Part shown: positions 1 to 8,511 of the stretch, in pieces
Layout: each line of letters begins with the position of its first letter
Position numbering within the stretch: position 1 is the stretch's first letter
NCBI RefSeq assembly: GCF_003112455.1
Contig: NZ_BDQX01000036.1
Coordinates: forward strand, 64,312-115,129
DNA from: Paenibacillus agaridevorans
Lineage (GTDB): Bacteria > Bacillota > Bacilli > Paenibacillales > Paenibacillaceae
DNA: 50,818 nt
Reading direction: 5' to 3'
Position numbers and translations under genes: made by a program
The notes under the pieces: generated by a model
Told to the model about the DNA's origin: nothing
Seen by the model: only the letters and a program-made list of their open reading frames with translations
Databases searched by the model: none

Positions 1-1
1 A

Positions 2-1627
2 AAGCTGGTTCTGGATGACAACAACCGGCCATTAGTGGCCTATCGTTACAAAACCGCTGCAAATCCCGATATTTTCGAAGTGAAGCTTGCTCGTTTCGAC
101 GAGGAAGAGTGGGTGAAGGAAACCGTCTACGCCTCGGAGGATACCAAAGCGGCCATTGATATTACGAGCCACGGTACGGAAATTAGAGTTTATTATGCAA
201 CGGCAGCGGGCGCCGATCGCGCTCGGGTTTCTATATTAGCCGACGGAGAATGGCATCATGACGTCCTTGCGCCCGGTATACCGATTGAACGATTGTCAGT
301 CGAATCTAGCTCACTTGGCTCCGATATTCTCTATTTGGTGGATATCACCAATAAACGGTTGTATTATGGACGCAAGGATGCGGCAATTGTCGCTCCCGAG
401 CTTCCCCCCGTATGGAACGATGGCGTGTTAAGCGCGACGAACGTCGGCACATCTGCGGTCACCTTAACGTGGTCGGGTATCTCCGGAGACGAGGACGTAT
501 CGGGGTATAAACTCTATAACGGCAGCAACGAGATCATTGAACTAGGTGGCGACGTGACCAGCTACCGGGTGACGGGATTAACGGCGGATACCGCCTATAC
601 CTTCAAGGTAGAAGCGGGTACAAACAAAAATGTGTGGAGCACGAACGGACCTTCGGTTAACGTTCGGACGGCGGCTGACATTTGCTACAGCTGTACGCCG
701 GTCGACCCTGTAACGCCTCCCGCGCAAGAACCAGAGCCTGAAGTTGAGGAGCCCGCAGAGCAGATAGTGCCGGTAGAAGCGCAACGCGCCAAGGCCCTTG
801 CCCAACAAGGTTCGGCATACCCAGGCCGACTTAGCAGGGGAGGCAGTATGGTAGAGGTGGCGCGGGATCCGGCGGCGACAGGAACCTTGTTGCCAGAACC
901 GCTGACGCTCACGCTATCTTATGAGCCTGCAGAAAACAATATCGCTTTATTAGGGGTGTATTACCTCAATGAGACCAGTGGCCGCTGGGAGTATGTGGGC
1001 GCAATTACGGAAAGCGATTCTCATCAGTTCCAGGTGGCGGTGCATCACGCGGGAGTTTATAGCGTAATGGCGTATGACCATACGTTCGAAGACGTTCCGG
1101 AGGAGCATTGGGCGCATCAGGCCTTGAAGGAGATGACAGCCAAACATATCGTTAACGGCGTCAGCGATCGTTTGTTTAAGCCAACGGGCATGACGACGCG
1201 CGCCGAGTTTGCAACGTTGCTCGTCAGGGCGTTAGGTCTGCAATCGGCCGGAGCGCATTCCTTTGCAGATGTGCCTTCGGACGCTTGGTATGCGGCGTCT
1301 GTTGGAGCAGCTTATGAAGCGAACCTGATTAAAGGCGTATCGGCCAATGAATTTGGCCCGGACAAGATGATTAGCCGGGAAGAGATGGCCGTGATGCTCG
1401 TACGCGCTTACGCTTTTGTGTCTGGCAAGCAGCCGGTGCCGAAGCAGGGCGCAGCTCCATTAAACGATAGCAATCGGATTTCATCATGGGCAGAGAGTGA
1501 AGTGGCAGCAGCGATTGCGCTCGGTTTGATGCAGGGCAAAGGTCAAGGTCATTTCGATCCTAAGACTCCTACGCAACGGGCAGAATCCATCCAGGCGGTG
1601 TGGAACTTGCTGCAATTAATGAAATAA
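2..1627 (+). CDS. SLH-domain surface protein, 5'-truncated by the window edge
   Basis: The frame is open to the first bases of the window, so the true start lies outside; the GTG at 35 is only an internal Val codon. About 540 residues are visible. The N-terminal part (to about residue 125) has repeating segments ending in YRYK- and LYYGRK-like strands, resembling a beta-propeller or lectin-like fold. A fibronectin type III domain follows at about residues 130-225 (TLTWSG and GYKLY near its start, YTFKVEA near its end). A Pro/Glu-rich linker leads to a C-terminal block of three S-layer homology domains (FEDVPEEHW, FADVPSDAWY, and a third starting LNDSNRISSW). SLH triplets are known to bind pyruvylated secondary wall polymer, so the protein is inferred to sit on the cell surface, perhaps binding carbohydrate. 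The stop is followed directly by a strong terminator. Confidence 0.85.
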   Translation, partial: KLVLDDNNRPLVAYRYKTAANPDIFEVKLARFDEEEWVKETVYASEDTKAAIDITSHGTEIRVYYATAAGADRARVSILADGEWHHDVLAPGIPIERLSVESSSLGSDILYLVDITNKRLYYGRKDAAIVAPELPPVWNDGVLSATNVGTSAVTLTWSGISGDEDVSGYKLYNGSNEIIELGGDVTSYRVTGLTADTAYTFKVEAGTNKNVWSTNGPSVNVRTAADICYSCTPVDPVTPPAQEPEPEVEEPAEQIVPVEAQRAKALAQQGSAYPGRLSRGGSMVEVARDPAATGTLLPEPLTLTLSYEPAENNIALLGVYYLNETSGRWEYVGAITESDSHQFQVAVHHAGVYSVMAYDHTFEDVPEEHWAHQALKEMTAKHIVNGVSDRLFKPTGMTTRAEFATLLVRALGLQSAGAHSFADVPSDAWYAASVGAAYEANLIKGVSANEFGPDKMISREEMAVMLVRAYAFVSGKQPVPKQGAAPLNDSNRISSWAESEVAAAIALGLMQGKGQGHFDPKTPTQRAESIQAVWNLLQLMK

Positions 1628-1635
1628 TATTGGCA

Positions 1636-1676
1636 GCAAAAAGCATTCGGTCATTTTTGATCCGAATGCTTTTTGC
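1636..1676 (+). terminator. Rho-independent terminator after the SLH gene
   Basis: A perfect 15-bp inverted repeat (GCAAAAAGCATTCGG with its complement) surrounds an 11-nt loop. The descending arm itself holds the T run. It lies 9 nt after the stop codon. Confidence 0.85.
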
Positions 1677-1791
1677 ATCTCAAGGGATATATAGTTCCCC
1701 TTATACGATAGAACAATTTGATGTTGTGCCACTTTGACATCCTACAAAATGATGTATTTCGACACGATTGGGGTTATCCAAAATAAAATGA

Positions 1792-1800
1792 TGCTATAAT
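1792..1800 (+). promoter_or_regulatory. Extended -10 promoter of the kinase/regulator pair
   Basis: TGC-TATAAT gives a consensus -10 hexamer with the extended TG element. It lies about 30 nt before the kinase start at 1831. No good -35 hexamer is visible at 17 nt (GTTATC at 16 nt is the best), which fits an extended -10 promoter. This is a sequence call only. Confidence 0.55.
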
Positions 1801-1830
1801 GAGATCACCAAAAACAAAGGGGTATCTCAA

Positions 1831-3642
1831 ATGCGCGGCTGGTTGGGAAAGCTCGTTCCTCATAGGCTCAAATATCGACTTTTCGCTGTGTTCGTGTTAG
1901 TCATTCTGTTGCCGTTCAGCGTATTGAATATCTATAATTATCAGAGAATCGAGACTTTGGTTCAGAACAAAATCAGTGAGCAGAGCCATGAGCAGCTTGA
2001 TAATTTGCATCGCTCTCTCGAGGATCAGCTTAGCATTGCGTTCAAGACGCTTATTTTTCTGGAGCAGGACGCGGATGTGCGGGAGGTTCTGCAATATCCC
2101 GACAAACGCAACGTGCTGGAGAACCAGCGCTTGATAGAAAGGAAGTTCAAAAATCTCAATAACAGCTTCTTCCTATACAATCCTTCCGTTTATTTCACGT
2201 TGCTGGATGATGAGGAAGGATATTACGCCTCCGTTCCGCCGCGGTATACGTTAGATTACGATGCGATCGCCTCCAATCCATACATTCGGGAGATGAGAGA
2301 GACCGGCGCATCGTATTTCTGGGTTTCCGACGACGAGAATTATGTTTCGCCGGATATTTCGAAGAGCCCGACGCTTCTTTCCCTTTATGCGACTCTTAAG
2401 GATAATCGCGGTCAAGTATACGGGTGGGCTCGCATCAGCATTGATTTCTCCTTCTGGTTTCAATCCGTGCTGCAGAAATCGGCAACCGAGCAGGTCTATT
2501 TCATCCTGTCGAACAAAGGCGAAATCATATCGAGGTCGGCGCCGGATGCAAGATTGACGGGGGATGCGATCGCCAAAGTCACAGAAGCGCCGGCGAACGG
2601 CTATTGGACAGACCGATCGGAGAGCGCTCTTGTCAATTACAGCTATTTGTCCTCGCTGGATTGGTATTTGGTCAATCAGATTCCTCTAAGCGTGTTGTTC
2701 CAAGAAATCGAAAGCTTGAAGCAACAATACTTTGTCACTTTTTTTGTCATTACGGTTTCATTTATTATTCTGGCTTTCATGATTGCGTATGCATTTACAA
2801 GACCGTTATCCCATATTCAGGCCAAAATGAAGGAAGCGGTGCGCAAGGACCTGCGCATACGGCTGCCGGAAAAAAATTATAAAGGTGAAGTGCTGGAGTT
2901 GACGCGAACCTTTAATGGGATGATGGTCGACATGAATGCGCTTATTCACAGGCTGAAAGCGGAAGAACGGCAACGTGACGCCGTGCACTTCCAGATGCTG
3001 CTTGCCCAGGTCAATCCGCATTTTCTGCTCAACACGCTTAATACGATGAAGTGGATCGGATTGCGAAGCCGCAACGAAGAAATCGTGGAAATTTGCCTTT
3101 CTCTTGGCAAGCTGCTGGAAATAAGTCTGAACTCGGATGTGGATCTCATTCATTTGAGAACGGAAATCGAATTAACAAAAGCTTTTATCTATATTCAGCA
3201 GGTGAGGTACAGCAATAAATTCGTAGTCGAGTTCAGCTACGAGGAAGACTTGCAGTATGCGCTGGTGCCCAAGCTGAGCTTGCAGCCTTTGGTGGACAAT
3301 GCGATCAAGCACGGAATCGCAAGCCTGGACGACGGGGGTTGCATATATATCCGAATGGGGCTCGCGGAGAGCAACCCATCGCAACTGGTGTTGGAAGTTG
3401 AAGATAACGGAGTAGGCATGGAGCAATCACAATTGATGAGGGAAGCAGGACGAAGTCGTCCGGGCATCGGACTGCATAACGTACGCGAACGCTTGCGGCT
3501 GCTCTTTAAGGAAGGGGCTTCCCTGGAAGCGGTTCAGTTGAAGCGGGGCATGTTATTCCGGATGAACTTGCCGTTTTTGTTGGCTGAGCCCTACGAGCTT
3601 CAGACGGAGCGATCTATCGATGATGAAGGAGGAGGGGGATAG
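1831..3642 (+). CDS. YesM-type sensor histidine kinase
   Basis: This is a membrane sensor kinase of 603 aa, expected to detect an extracellular sugar or sugar-loaded lipoprotein and to phosphorylate the next gene's product. A transmembrane helix lies at about residues 17-36, an extracellular Cache-like sensor at about 37-299, and a second helix at about 300-322. HAMP follows at 323-375. The His-kinase block has the family motif AQVNPHFLLN with phospho-acceptor His397. The ATPase domain shows the N box (VDNAIKHG), DNGVGM and GIGLHNVRERL. AAAGGGGT lies 8 nt before the ATG. The response regulator starts 3 nt after the stop, so the two are co-transcribed. A fossil of a homologous kinase, matching residues 375-396, lies at 30050. 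Confidence 0.93.
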   Translation: MRGWLGKLVPHRLKYRLFAVFVLVILLPFSVLNIYNYQRIETLVQNKISEQSHEQLDNLHRSLEDQLSIAFKTLIFLEQDADVREVLQYPDKRNVLENQRLIERKFKNLNNSFFLYNPSVYFTLLDDEEGYYASVPPRYTLDYDAIASNPYIREMRETGASYFWVSDDENYVSPDISKSPTLLSLYATLKDNRGQVYGWARISIDFSFWFQSVLQKSATEQVYFILSNKGEIISRSAPDARLTGDAIAKVTEAPANGYWTDRSESALVNYSYLSSLDWYLVNQIPLSVLFQEIESLKQQYFVTFFVITVSFIILAFMIAYAFTRPLSHIQAKMKEAVRKDLRIRLPEKNYKGEVLELTRTFNGMMVDMNALIHRLKAEERQRDAVHFQMLLAQVNPHFLLNTLNTMKWIGLRSRNEEIVEICLSLGKLLEISLNSDVDLIHLRTEIELTKAFIYIQQVRYSNKFVVEFSYEEDLQYALVPKLSLQPLVDNAIKHGIASLDDGGCIYIRMGLAESNPSQLVLEVEDNGVGMEQSQLMREAGRSRPGIGLHNVRERLRLLFKEGASLEAVQLKRGMLFRMNLPFLLAEPYELQTERSIDDEGGGG

Positions 3643-3645
3643 ACG

Positions 3646-4431
3646 ATGTGGAAGGTGCTACTGGTGGAGGACGAGACCTTTGTCCGCGAATCCGTGAAGG
3701 AGATTATCAGATGGGAGGACATGGGCTTTACGTTGTCCGGAGAAGCAAGCAATGGCGAGGAAGCGCTCGAAATCATACGACAAGATCCTCCGGACCTCGT
3801 GCTGTGCGATATCGTGATGCCCGTGATGGACGGACTTACGCTGCTGAAGGAAACGAGACGCGCGGGCATACCGTCCAAGTTCGTCATGCTGACTTGTTTA
3901 GGGGACTTCGAGTCGATGAGGCAGGCGATGGAGTTCGGGGCTTCCAATTATATTCTGAAGCTGTCGATGAGCGTCAAGGACTTAAGGGAGACGCTTGCGA
4001 AAGTTGGCGCCGAGCTGACTTCGACGAAGCCCGCTATCGGCATTACCAAACCGGTTGGCACCGCGTTGCAACCGGAACCTTCTCACCAACGGGATCAACT
4101 ATTGCACAACATTACGCATCCCGAGGTGAAAAAGATCATTCAATACATCAACCAGCATTATGCCGAGGAGATCACGCTAGCATCGCTCTCCAAATATGTG
4201 ATGATGGGCGAAAATTACGTAAGCGCTTTGTTTAAGAAAAAAACGGGGGAAACGCTTATCCATTATTTGCACCGGATTCGCATCGAGAAGGCAATCGAGC
4301 TGCTGGCAACGACGGAGCTTCCCGTCAATCAGATTGGGCAGAATGTCGGCTTTATGAACGACAATTATTTCATTAAAATATTTAAGCGGATGACCGGCAC
4401 GACACCGAGCCAATATCGACAAGCCAGATAG
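3646..4431 (+). CDS. YesN-type response regulator with AraC HTH, unusually short
   Basis: This 261-aa DNA-binding response regulator is the partner of the YesM kinase. The receiver domain covers residues 1-120, with acidic pair E8/D9, phospho-acceptor Asp55 (LVLCDIVMPVMDG) and a Lys near 105. A short linker leads to an AraC-type double helix-turn-helix at about residues 160-258 (ITLASLSKYVMM, then NQIGQNVGFMNDNYF and the closing motif TPSQYRQ). Classical YesN proteins are about 500-540 aa with a long central region, which is absent here; there is no sign of a frameshift, so this is a naturally compact form. AGGAGGAGGGGG precedes the ATG. Its likely target is the promoter of the downstream transporter. 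Confidence 0.92.
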   Translation: MWKVLLVEDETFVRESVKEIIRWEDMGFTLSGEASNGEEALEIIRQDPPDLVLCDIVMPVMDGLTLLKETRRAGIPSKFVMLTCLGDFESMRQAMEFGASNYILKLSMSVKDLRETLAKVGAELTSTKPAIGITKPVGTALQPEPSHQRDQLLHNITHPEVKKIIQYINQHYAEEITLASLSKYVMMGENYVSALFKKKTGETLIHYLHRIRIEKAIELLATTELPVNQIGQNVGFMNDNYFIKIFKRMTGTTPSQYRQAR

Positions 4432-4454
4432 AACGATTTGGTTGGGGGAGCTGC

Positions 4455-4468
4455 CGGAAACGCTTGCA
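4455..4468 (+). promoter_or_regulatory. Candidate cre (CcpA) box before the sugar ABC transporter
   Basis: CGGAAACGCTTGCA matches 12 of 14 positions of the Bacillus cre consensus TGWAARCGYTWNCW; the mismatches are at positions 1 and 3. It lies between the regulator stop and the lipoprotein start, where catabolite repression of sugar uptake would be expected. CcpA binding is inferred. Confidence 0.5.
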
Positions 4469-4584
4469 AATTACAAAGTTATGTTCCATCCGAAACGTGA
4501 TTTTGTTACTTATAACCGCCCCCGGGGCTTGTTATCCTTGATTTGCATCAACAAAAACAAGACAATCAAGGAGGTCGAAAGCAA

Positions 4585-5919
4585 GTGAGCAAAAAAACAT
4601 GGTTTGCTGGCATGACGTCGCTCGTGATCGCATCGGGCGTTTTGACAGGATGTTCCGGTAATGGAAACGCAGTTAATACGGGAGCGGAGGCATCGCCTTC
4701 CGCTAGCGCGCCAATAACATCGGGTGAGACAGTCAAGCTTAAGATGTGGGGAGGCGTTCCGCCGGAATCGGGCCCACAAGCCGTTGTCGACGCATGGAAT
4801 AAAGAAAATCCGAACATTCAAGTCGAATACGTCCGTTACGTGAATGATGACGAAGGCAACCTCAAGCTGGATACGGCCATGATGACGGGGCAGGATGTAG
4901 ATTTATTCGTTAACTATACGCTCTCCCACACAAACAAACGTATCGACTCGGGATTTGCGCTCGACCTGAGCGGCTTCACCGATTACAACATCGAAGAAAA
5001 GATGGGCAGCGATTCGGAGAACTGGAAGATCAACGGGAAATTCTATGGCGTGCCAACGACGAAAAGCTCTTATTTTGTCGCACTGAACAAGGATGCGCTC
5101 GACGCGGCTGGACTTGAAGTGCCGAAAGAATGGACTTGGAATGAGCTCCGCGAATATGCGGTGAAGTTGAAGACTGGCGATGGTTACGGTTTCCTTCAAC
5201 ACATCGAGCCTTACGCCGATCCGCTGGATTCCGTCTTGTCGCAGGAAGGTTACACGAAGGCTGATGGAACGTCCAAACTGGATCAACCGCTCGTCAAGTC
5301 ATGGCTGGAAACATTAAACGGCATGATGGCGACAGATAAATCGACGCCTCCGCTCGGCGAGCAATTAACGTCAAAGATGCCGGTCGAGCAGGAATTCCTA
5401 AGCGGCAACGTACCGATGCTGAATATCGGAGCTTGGTTGCTGCGCAGCTCCAATAACTTCACGGATTTCCCTCGCGACTTCAAAATCGCGTTTGCGCCGG
5501 TCCCTCGTCTGACGGAAGCGGCATCCGATTACGTGACGCGCGGCGGCTTGGGAGATTACATCTCCATCAATGCCAAATCCAAAAAACAGGCTGCAGCATG
5601 GGAATTCCTGAAATGGTATGCGGACGGGGGGATGGCTCCGATGGCTTCTGGCGGCAGAGTGCCGGCATCCAAGGATGCCGATCAGGCTACGGCGCTGGAC
5701 AATCTGCTTGGCGATAAAGCCGATACGTACGATCTGGACTCCTTGAAGTACGTCATGTTCGAGAATGAAACGCCGACGTACGTTAGAAGCTTGCCTCAAG
5801 AAGTGATCGACATGCGTACGCAAGAATACGAAAATTATTTCCTTGGCACTCAATCGTTGGATGAGACGATCGCAAAAATGGTGAGCCGTCACAACGAATT
5901 CCTGAAGCTAAACAAATAG
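4585..5919 (+). CDS. Sugar ABC transporter substrate-binding lipoprotein
   Basis: This is an extracytoplasmic solute-binding protein (SBP family 1) of 444 aa that delivers a mono- or oligosaccharide to the two permeases downstream. The start chosen is the GTG at 4585, because AAGGAGGT lies 9 nt upstream and the product then begins with a compact lipoprotein signal: VSKKTW, a hydrophobic stretch, and lipobox VLTGC with the lipidated Cys at residue 23. An in-frame ATG at 4543 lies before the ribosome-binding site and would spoil the signal peptide. The mature protein has the typical SBP_bac_1 features (LKMWGG, VDAWNKENPNI, GVPTTKSSYFVALN). The substrate cannot be read from sequence. The YesMN pair just upstream suggests substrate-dependent induction. 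Confidence 0.92.
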   Translation: MSKKTWFAGMTSLVIASGVLTGCSGNGNAVNTGAEASPSASAPITSGETVKLKMWGGVPPESGPQAVVDAWNKENPNIQVEYVRYVNDDEGNLKLDTAMMTGQDVDLFVNYTLSHTNKRIDSGFALDLSGFTDYNIEEKMGSDSENWKINGKFYGVPTTKSSYFVALNKDALDAAGLEVPKEWTWNELREYAVKLKTGDGYGFLQHIEPYADPLDSVLSQEGYTKADGTSKLDQPLVKSWLETLNGMMATDKSTPPLGEQLTSKMPVEQEFLSGNVPMLNIGAWLLRSSNNFTDFPRDFKIAFAPVPRLTEAASDYVTRGGLGDYISINAKSKKQAAAWEFLKWYADGGMAPMASGGRVPASKDADQATALDNLLGDKADTYDLDSLKYVMFENETPTYVRSLPQEVIDMRTQEYENYFLGTQSLDETIAKMVSRHNEFLKLNK

Positions 5920-5966
5920 GACATTCGAAGAAAGACAATAGAACGATTTGATGAATACGATTCGCG

Positions 5967-5993
5967 AAACCGCCTTTCCAAGGCGGTTTTTTT
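5967..5993 (+). terminator. Intercistronic terminator between lipoprotein and permeases
   Basis: A perfect 10-bp stem (AAACCGCCTT) with a 3-nt loop is followed by a run of T. It lies 47 nt after the lipoprotein stop and upstream of the first permease. It probably lets the binding protein be made in excess over the membrane components, with partial read-through. Confidence 0.75.
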
Positions 5994-6093
5994 GTATAAA
6001 ATCGTAGGATGAATCCGGTAGATATGTTCATTACCTGCAGCAGAGACGCTTGGTACACTTGTCATATTCCAAGATGAAACGAGGATCAGAGGT

Positions 6094-6975
6094 ATGACTA
6101 ATAACTGGATGAAAAGGCAACGGCTTCTCGGCTACATTTTTATCGGCCCCAGCATGTTGGGTGTACTACTGTTTTTCCTAATTCCGGCGGCGTATTCGTT
6201 CGGTCTCATGTTCACGAATTACAAGTTCATGAATCCAAACGTCGATTTCGTCGGCTTCGCTAATATCGCCAGGCTAGTGAAGGACCCCATGTTCTACAAG
6301 TCGCTTAAAAATACGGTCATTTTCCTGGCTGCCGTACCAGTTTCGATCGGCATCGGCTTTATCGTGGCGGTGGTTTTGAATCAAAAAATTTATTTAAAGA
6401 AGCTGCTTCGCGGCATCTACTTCATGCCGTATATTACTAGCGGCGTCGCGGTCGCGTTTGTTTGGATGCTGCTGTTCCATCCCAAGCAAGGTCCGATTAA
6501 CGGTTTGCTCCGCAGCATCGGCATCGACAACCCTCCAGGCTGGTTGTCGACGACTACTTCCTCCATGTTCGCGATCGATATTATCTGGATCTGGTTTATG
6601 CTCGGCTACAACATGATCATTTATCTGGCGGCACTGCAGGAAGTATCGCCGGAACTGCTGGAGGCAGCCAAGATCGACGGCGCCAAGCCGGGACAAATTC
6701 TCAGGAAAATTATTTGGCCATTGGTGAGTCCGACGACGTTCCTGCTCCTTATAACGGGACTAATAATGACGATCAAAACGTTCGGCATTATACAAGCGAT
6801 TACGCAAGGCGGACCGGGCAGCAGCACAACGATCCTGTCCTTGTACGTCTATCAGAACGCTTTCCGCTACTACGATATGGGCTATGCATCGACGCTCTCC
6901 TGGGCTTTGTTCGTTGTCATTCTGCTCATCACGCTCGTGCAATGGATCGGTCAAAAGAGATGGGTTCACTATTAA
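6094..6975 (+). CDS. Sugar ABC transporter permease (LplB/UgpA type)
   Basis: Inner-membrane permease of 293 aa with six predicted helices (first at about residues 12-33, starting near LLGYIFIGPSMLGVLL). The cytoplasmic EAA loop that docks the ATPase reads EAAKIDGAKPGQILRKIIWP. It forms a heterodimer with the next gene's product. No ATPase gene is present in the cassette, as is usual in Bacilli where a shared MsmX-type ATPase serves many sugar importers. CGAGGA lies about 9 nt before the ATG. Confidence 0.92.
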   Translation: MTNNWMKRQRLLGYIFIGPSMLGVLLFFLIPAAYSFGLMFTNYKFMNPNVDFVGFANIARLVKDPMFYKSLKNTVIFLAAVPVSIGIGFIVAVVLNQKIYLKKLLRGIYFMPYITSGVAVAFVWMLLFHPKQGPINGLLRSIGIDNPPGWLSTTTSSMFAIDIIWIWFMLGYNMIIYLAALQEVSPELLEAAKIDGAKPGQILRKIIWPLVSPTTFLLLITGLIMTIKTFGIIQAITQGGPGSSTTILSLYVYQNAFRYYDMGYASTLSWALFVVILLITLVQWIGQKRWVHY

Positions 6976-6997
6976 TCGAAGAAGGGGGAGACCATAG

Positions 6998-7846
6998 ATG
7001 GCAAAGTCCAAAAATGTTGTGACGGCTAGTACGGCCAAGCAAGGCGGGATAACCCTGATCATGTTATTTTTTGCGGTCATTATGATCGTACCGTTCGTAT
7101 GGATGATCAGCACATCGCTCAAAACGCCAATTCAAGTGTTCGAATATCCCATCAAGTGGATTCCTTCCAATCCCACTTGGGAGCATCATGTAAAGGTATG
7201 GACGGGAGCTAAGAGCTTCGGCACTTATTATGTGAACTCGCTCAAAATCTCGATTATCGCGACGGTTGGCGCTACCTTTTTATCGGCTTTCGCTGCTTAC
7301 GGCTTTGCCCGTATCCACTTCAAAGGACGGGAAGCGCTGTTCATGGTTTATCTCTCCATGATGATGATTCCTCCGCAAGTCCTGTTTGTGCCGAAATTTA
7401 TTATGTTTGAGTGGGCCGGCATCTACAACACGCATTTAGCGCTTATTTTGCCGGGGTTGTTTACGATTTTTGGAGTGTTCATGCTTCGCCAATTTTTCTT
7501 GTCCATCCCGAACGAAATTACGGAGTCGGCATTTATCGACGGGGCGGGACACTTTCGAATATTTTTTAAGCTTGTGCTGCCGCTTGCCAAACCTGCGCTT
7601 GCAACGCTCGCGATTATCGATTTTTCCTGGCATTGGAATGATTACGAGAATGCGCTCGTGTTTTTGATCGATGAAGGTTTGTACACGGTGCCGCTGGGCC
7701 TTCAAAACTTCATTTTGGAGAACACGGTTGATTACAACGGGATGATGGCGGCCGCGTCGGCGGGAATCCTGCCCATGATCGCGGTGTTTATTATTGGCCA
7801 GCGCTACATTATTCAGGGCTTAACCAATTCCGCGGTCAAAGGATGA
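6998..7846 (+). CDS. Sugar ABC transporter permease (LacG/UgpE type)
   Basis: Second permease subunit of 282 aa, with six predicted helices and the EAA loop ESAFIDGAGHFRIFFKLVLP. GAAGGGGGAG lies upstream of the ATG, and the gene starts 22 nt after the first permease, so they share a transcript. The extreme C-terminus (QGLTNSAVKG) is nearly identical to a fragment fused to a kinase remnant at 30116-30148, showing that the genome once carried a second cassette of the same design. Confidence 0.92.
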   Translation: MAKSKNVVTASTAKQGGITLIMLFFAVIMIVPFVWMISTSLKTPIQVFEYPIKWIPSNPTWEHHVKVWTGAKSFGTYYVNSLKISIIATVGATFLSAFAAYGFARIHFKGREALFMVYLSMMMIPPQVLFVPKFIMFEWAGIYNTHLALILPGLFTIFGVFMLRQFFLSIPNEITESAFIDGAGHFRIFFKLVLPLAKPALATLAIIDFSWHWNDYENALVFLIDEGLYTVPLGLQNFILENTVDYNGMMAAASAGILPMIAVFIIGQRYIIQGLTNSAVKG

Positions 7847-7951
7847 TGAACCACGTTCGACGCCGCAAACGGAGATCGTCTTGACGTGGAACGATGACGT
7901 GAATGAAACTCTTGGACGTTCGAGTGAATGCAACATAAGAAAATGATCAGG

Positions 7952-7979
7952 GACAGCCGGAACAGCCGGCTGTCTTTTG
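7952..7979 (+). terminator. Terminator closing the sugar-uptake operon
   Basis: A 9-bp perfect stem GACAGCCGG/CCGGCTGTC with a 5-nt loop is followed by TTTTGT. It lies about 100 nt after the last permease. Confidence 0.75.
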
Positions 7980-8511
7980 TGTAATTATAGCGTTTACAAG
8001 CATCCATCCCCTTGAAAGCTGCGAAATGGGGGATGGCACGTGCAATTTCGGCTGTTCAGGAGGGGATGAGCAATTGTAGCTTAGAATAACGAGGATGACG
8101 AGAACGACTTGGAACGGAGTAAGTCGTTTATAGCGAATCGAAATGCGAGGTGTTCGCATTGAAGGTGCGATTAGGATTAATGCCAAAGGATTGAACGAGC
8201 ACATCCTCGGGTCTGCTTGGCATGGAAATGCAAGGGGCCATGACCATATTTGCTGTGAATCTCAAGCGAATATTGAAGTTAACCATCTGAGAATTCCAGA
8301 TCTAGAAGTCACTAAAGCCGAAAAGAAAGGCATCCATCTCCCCGAAATATGGGATTGGATGCCTTTCTTCTCTTTACCTAACTTAGTGGAAAAGATAAAC
8401 GTAAGTTCTTCAGTGGCCTCACGTTTGGTCCGGATGCTTTATTTTCAAGGATTAGAGCTTTCCTTTCAGCAATAGAATATTTTGAAGCTCCGCTCCTAAG
8501 TGGGGGGGGGG
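7980..8511. other. Gene-poor interval with a long perfect hairpin and a G10 tract
   Basis: No convincing gene is seen here. A frame of 110 codons from 8143 has no ribosome-binding site and no recognisable protein features. A hairpin at 8323-8369 has perfect 14-bp arms (AAGAAAGGCATCCA and its complement) and could end transcription from either side; the minus-strand copy is followed by TTTT. A run of ten G at 8502-8511 abuts the stop codon of the minus-strand FtsX gene. Confidence 0.6.

Noticed and set aside
4543..4584. Earlier ATG start for the solute-binding lipoprotein
   Set aside because: It lies before the AAGGAGGT site and adds a charged stretch in front of the lipoprotein signal peptide.
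8143..8475. 110-codon plus-strand frame
   Set aside because: No ribosome-binding site, no recognisable domain, and it contains a perfect 14-bp hairpin that looks like a terminator.
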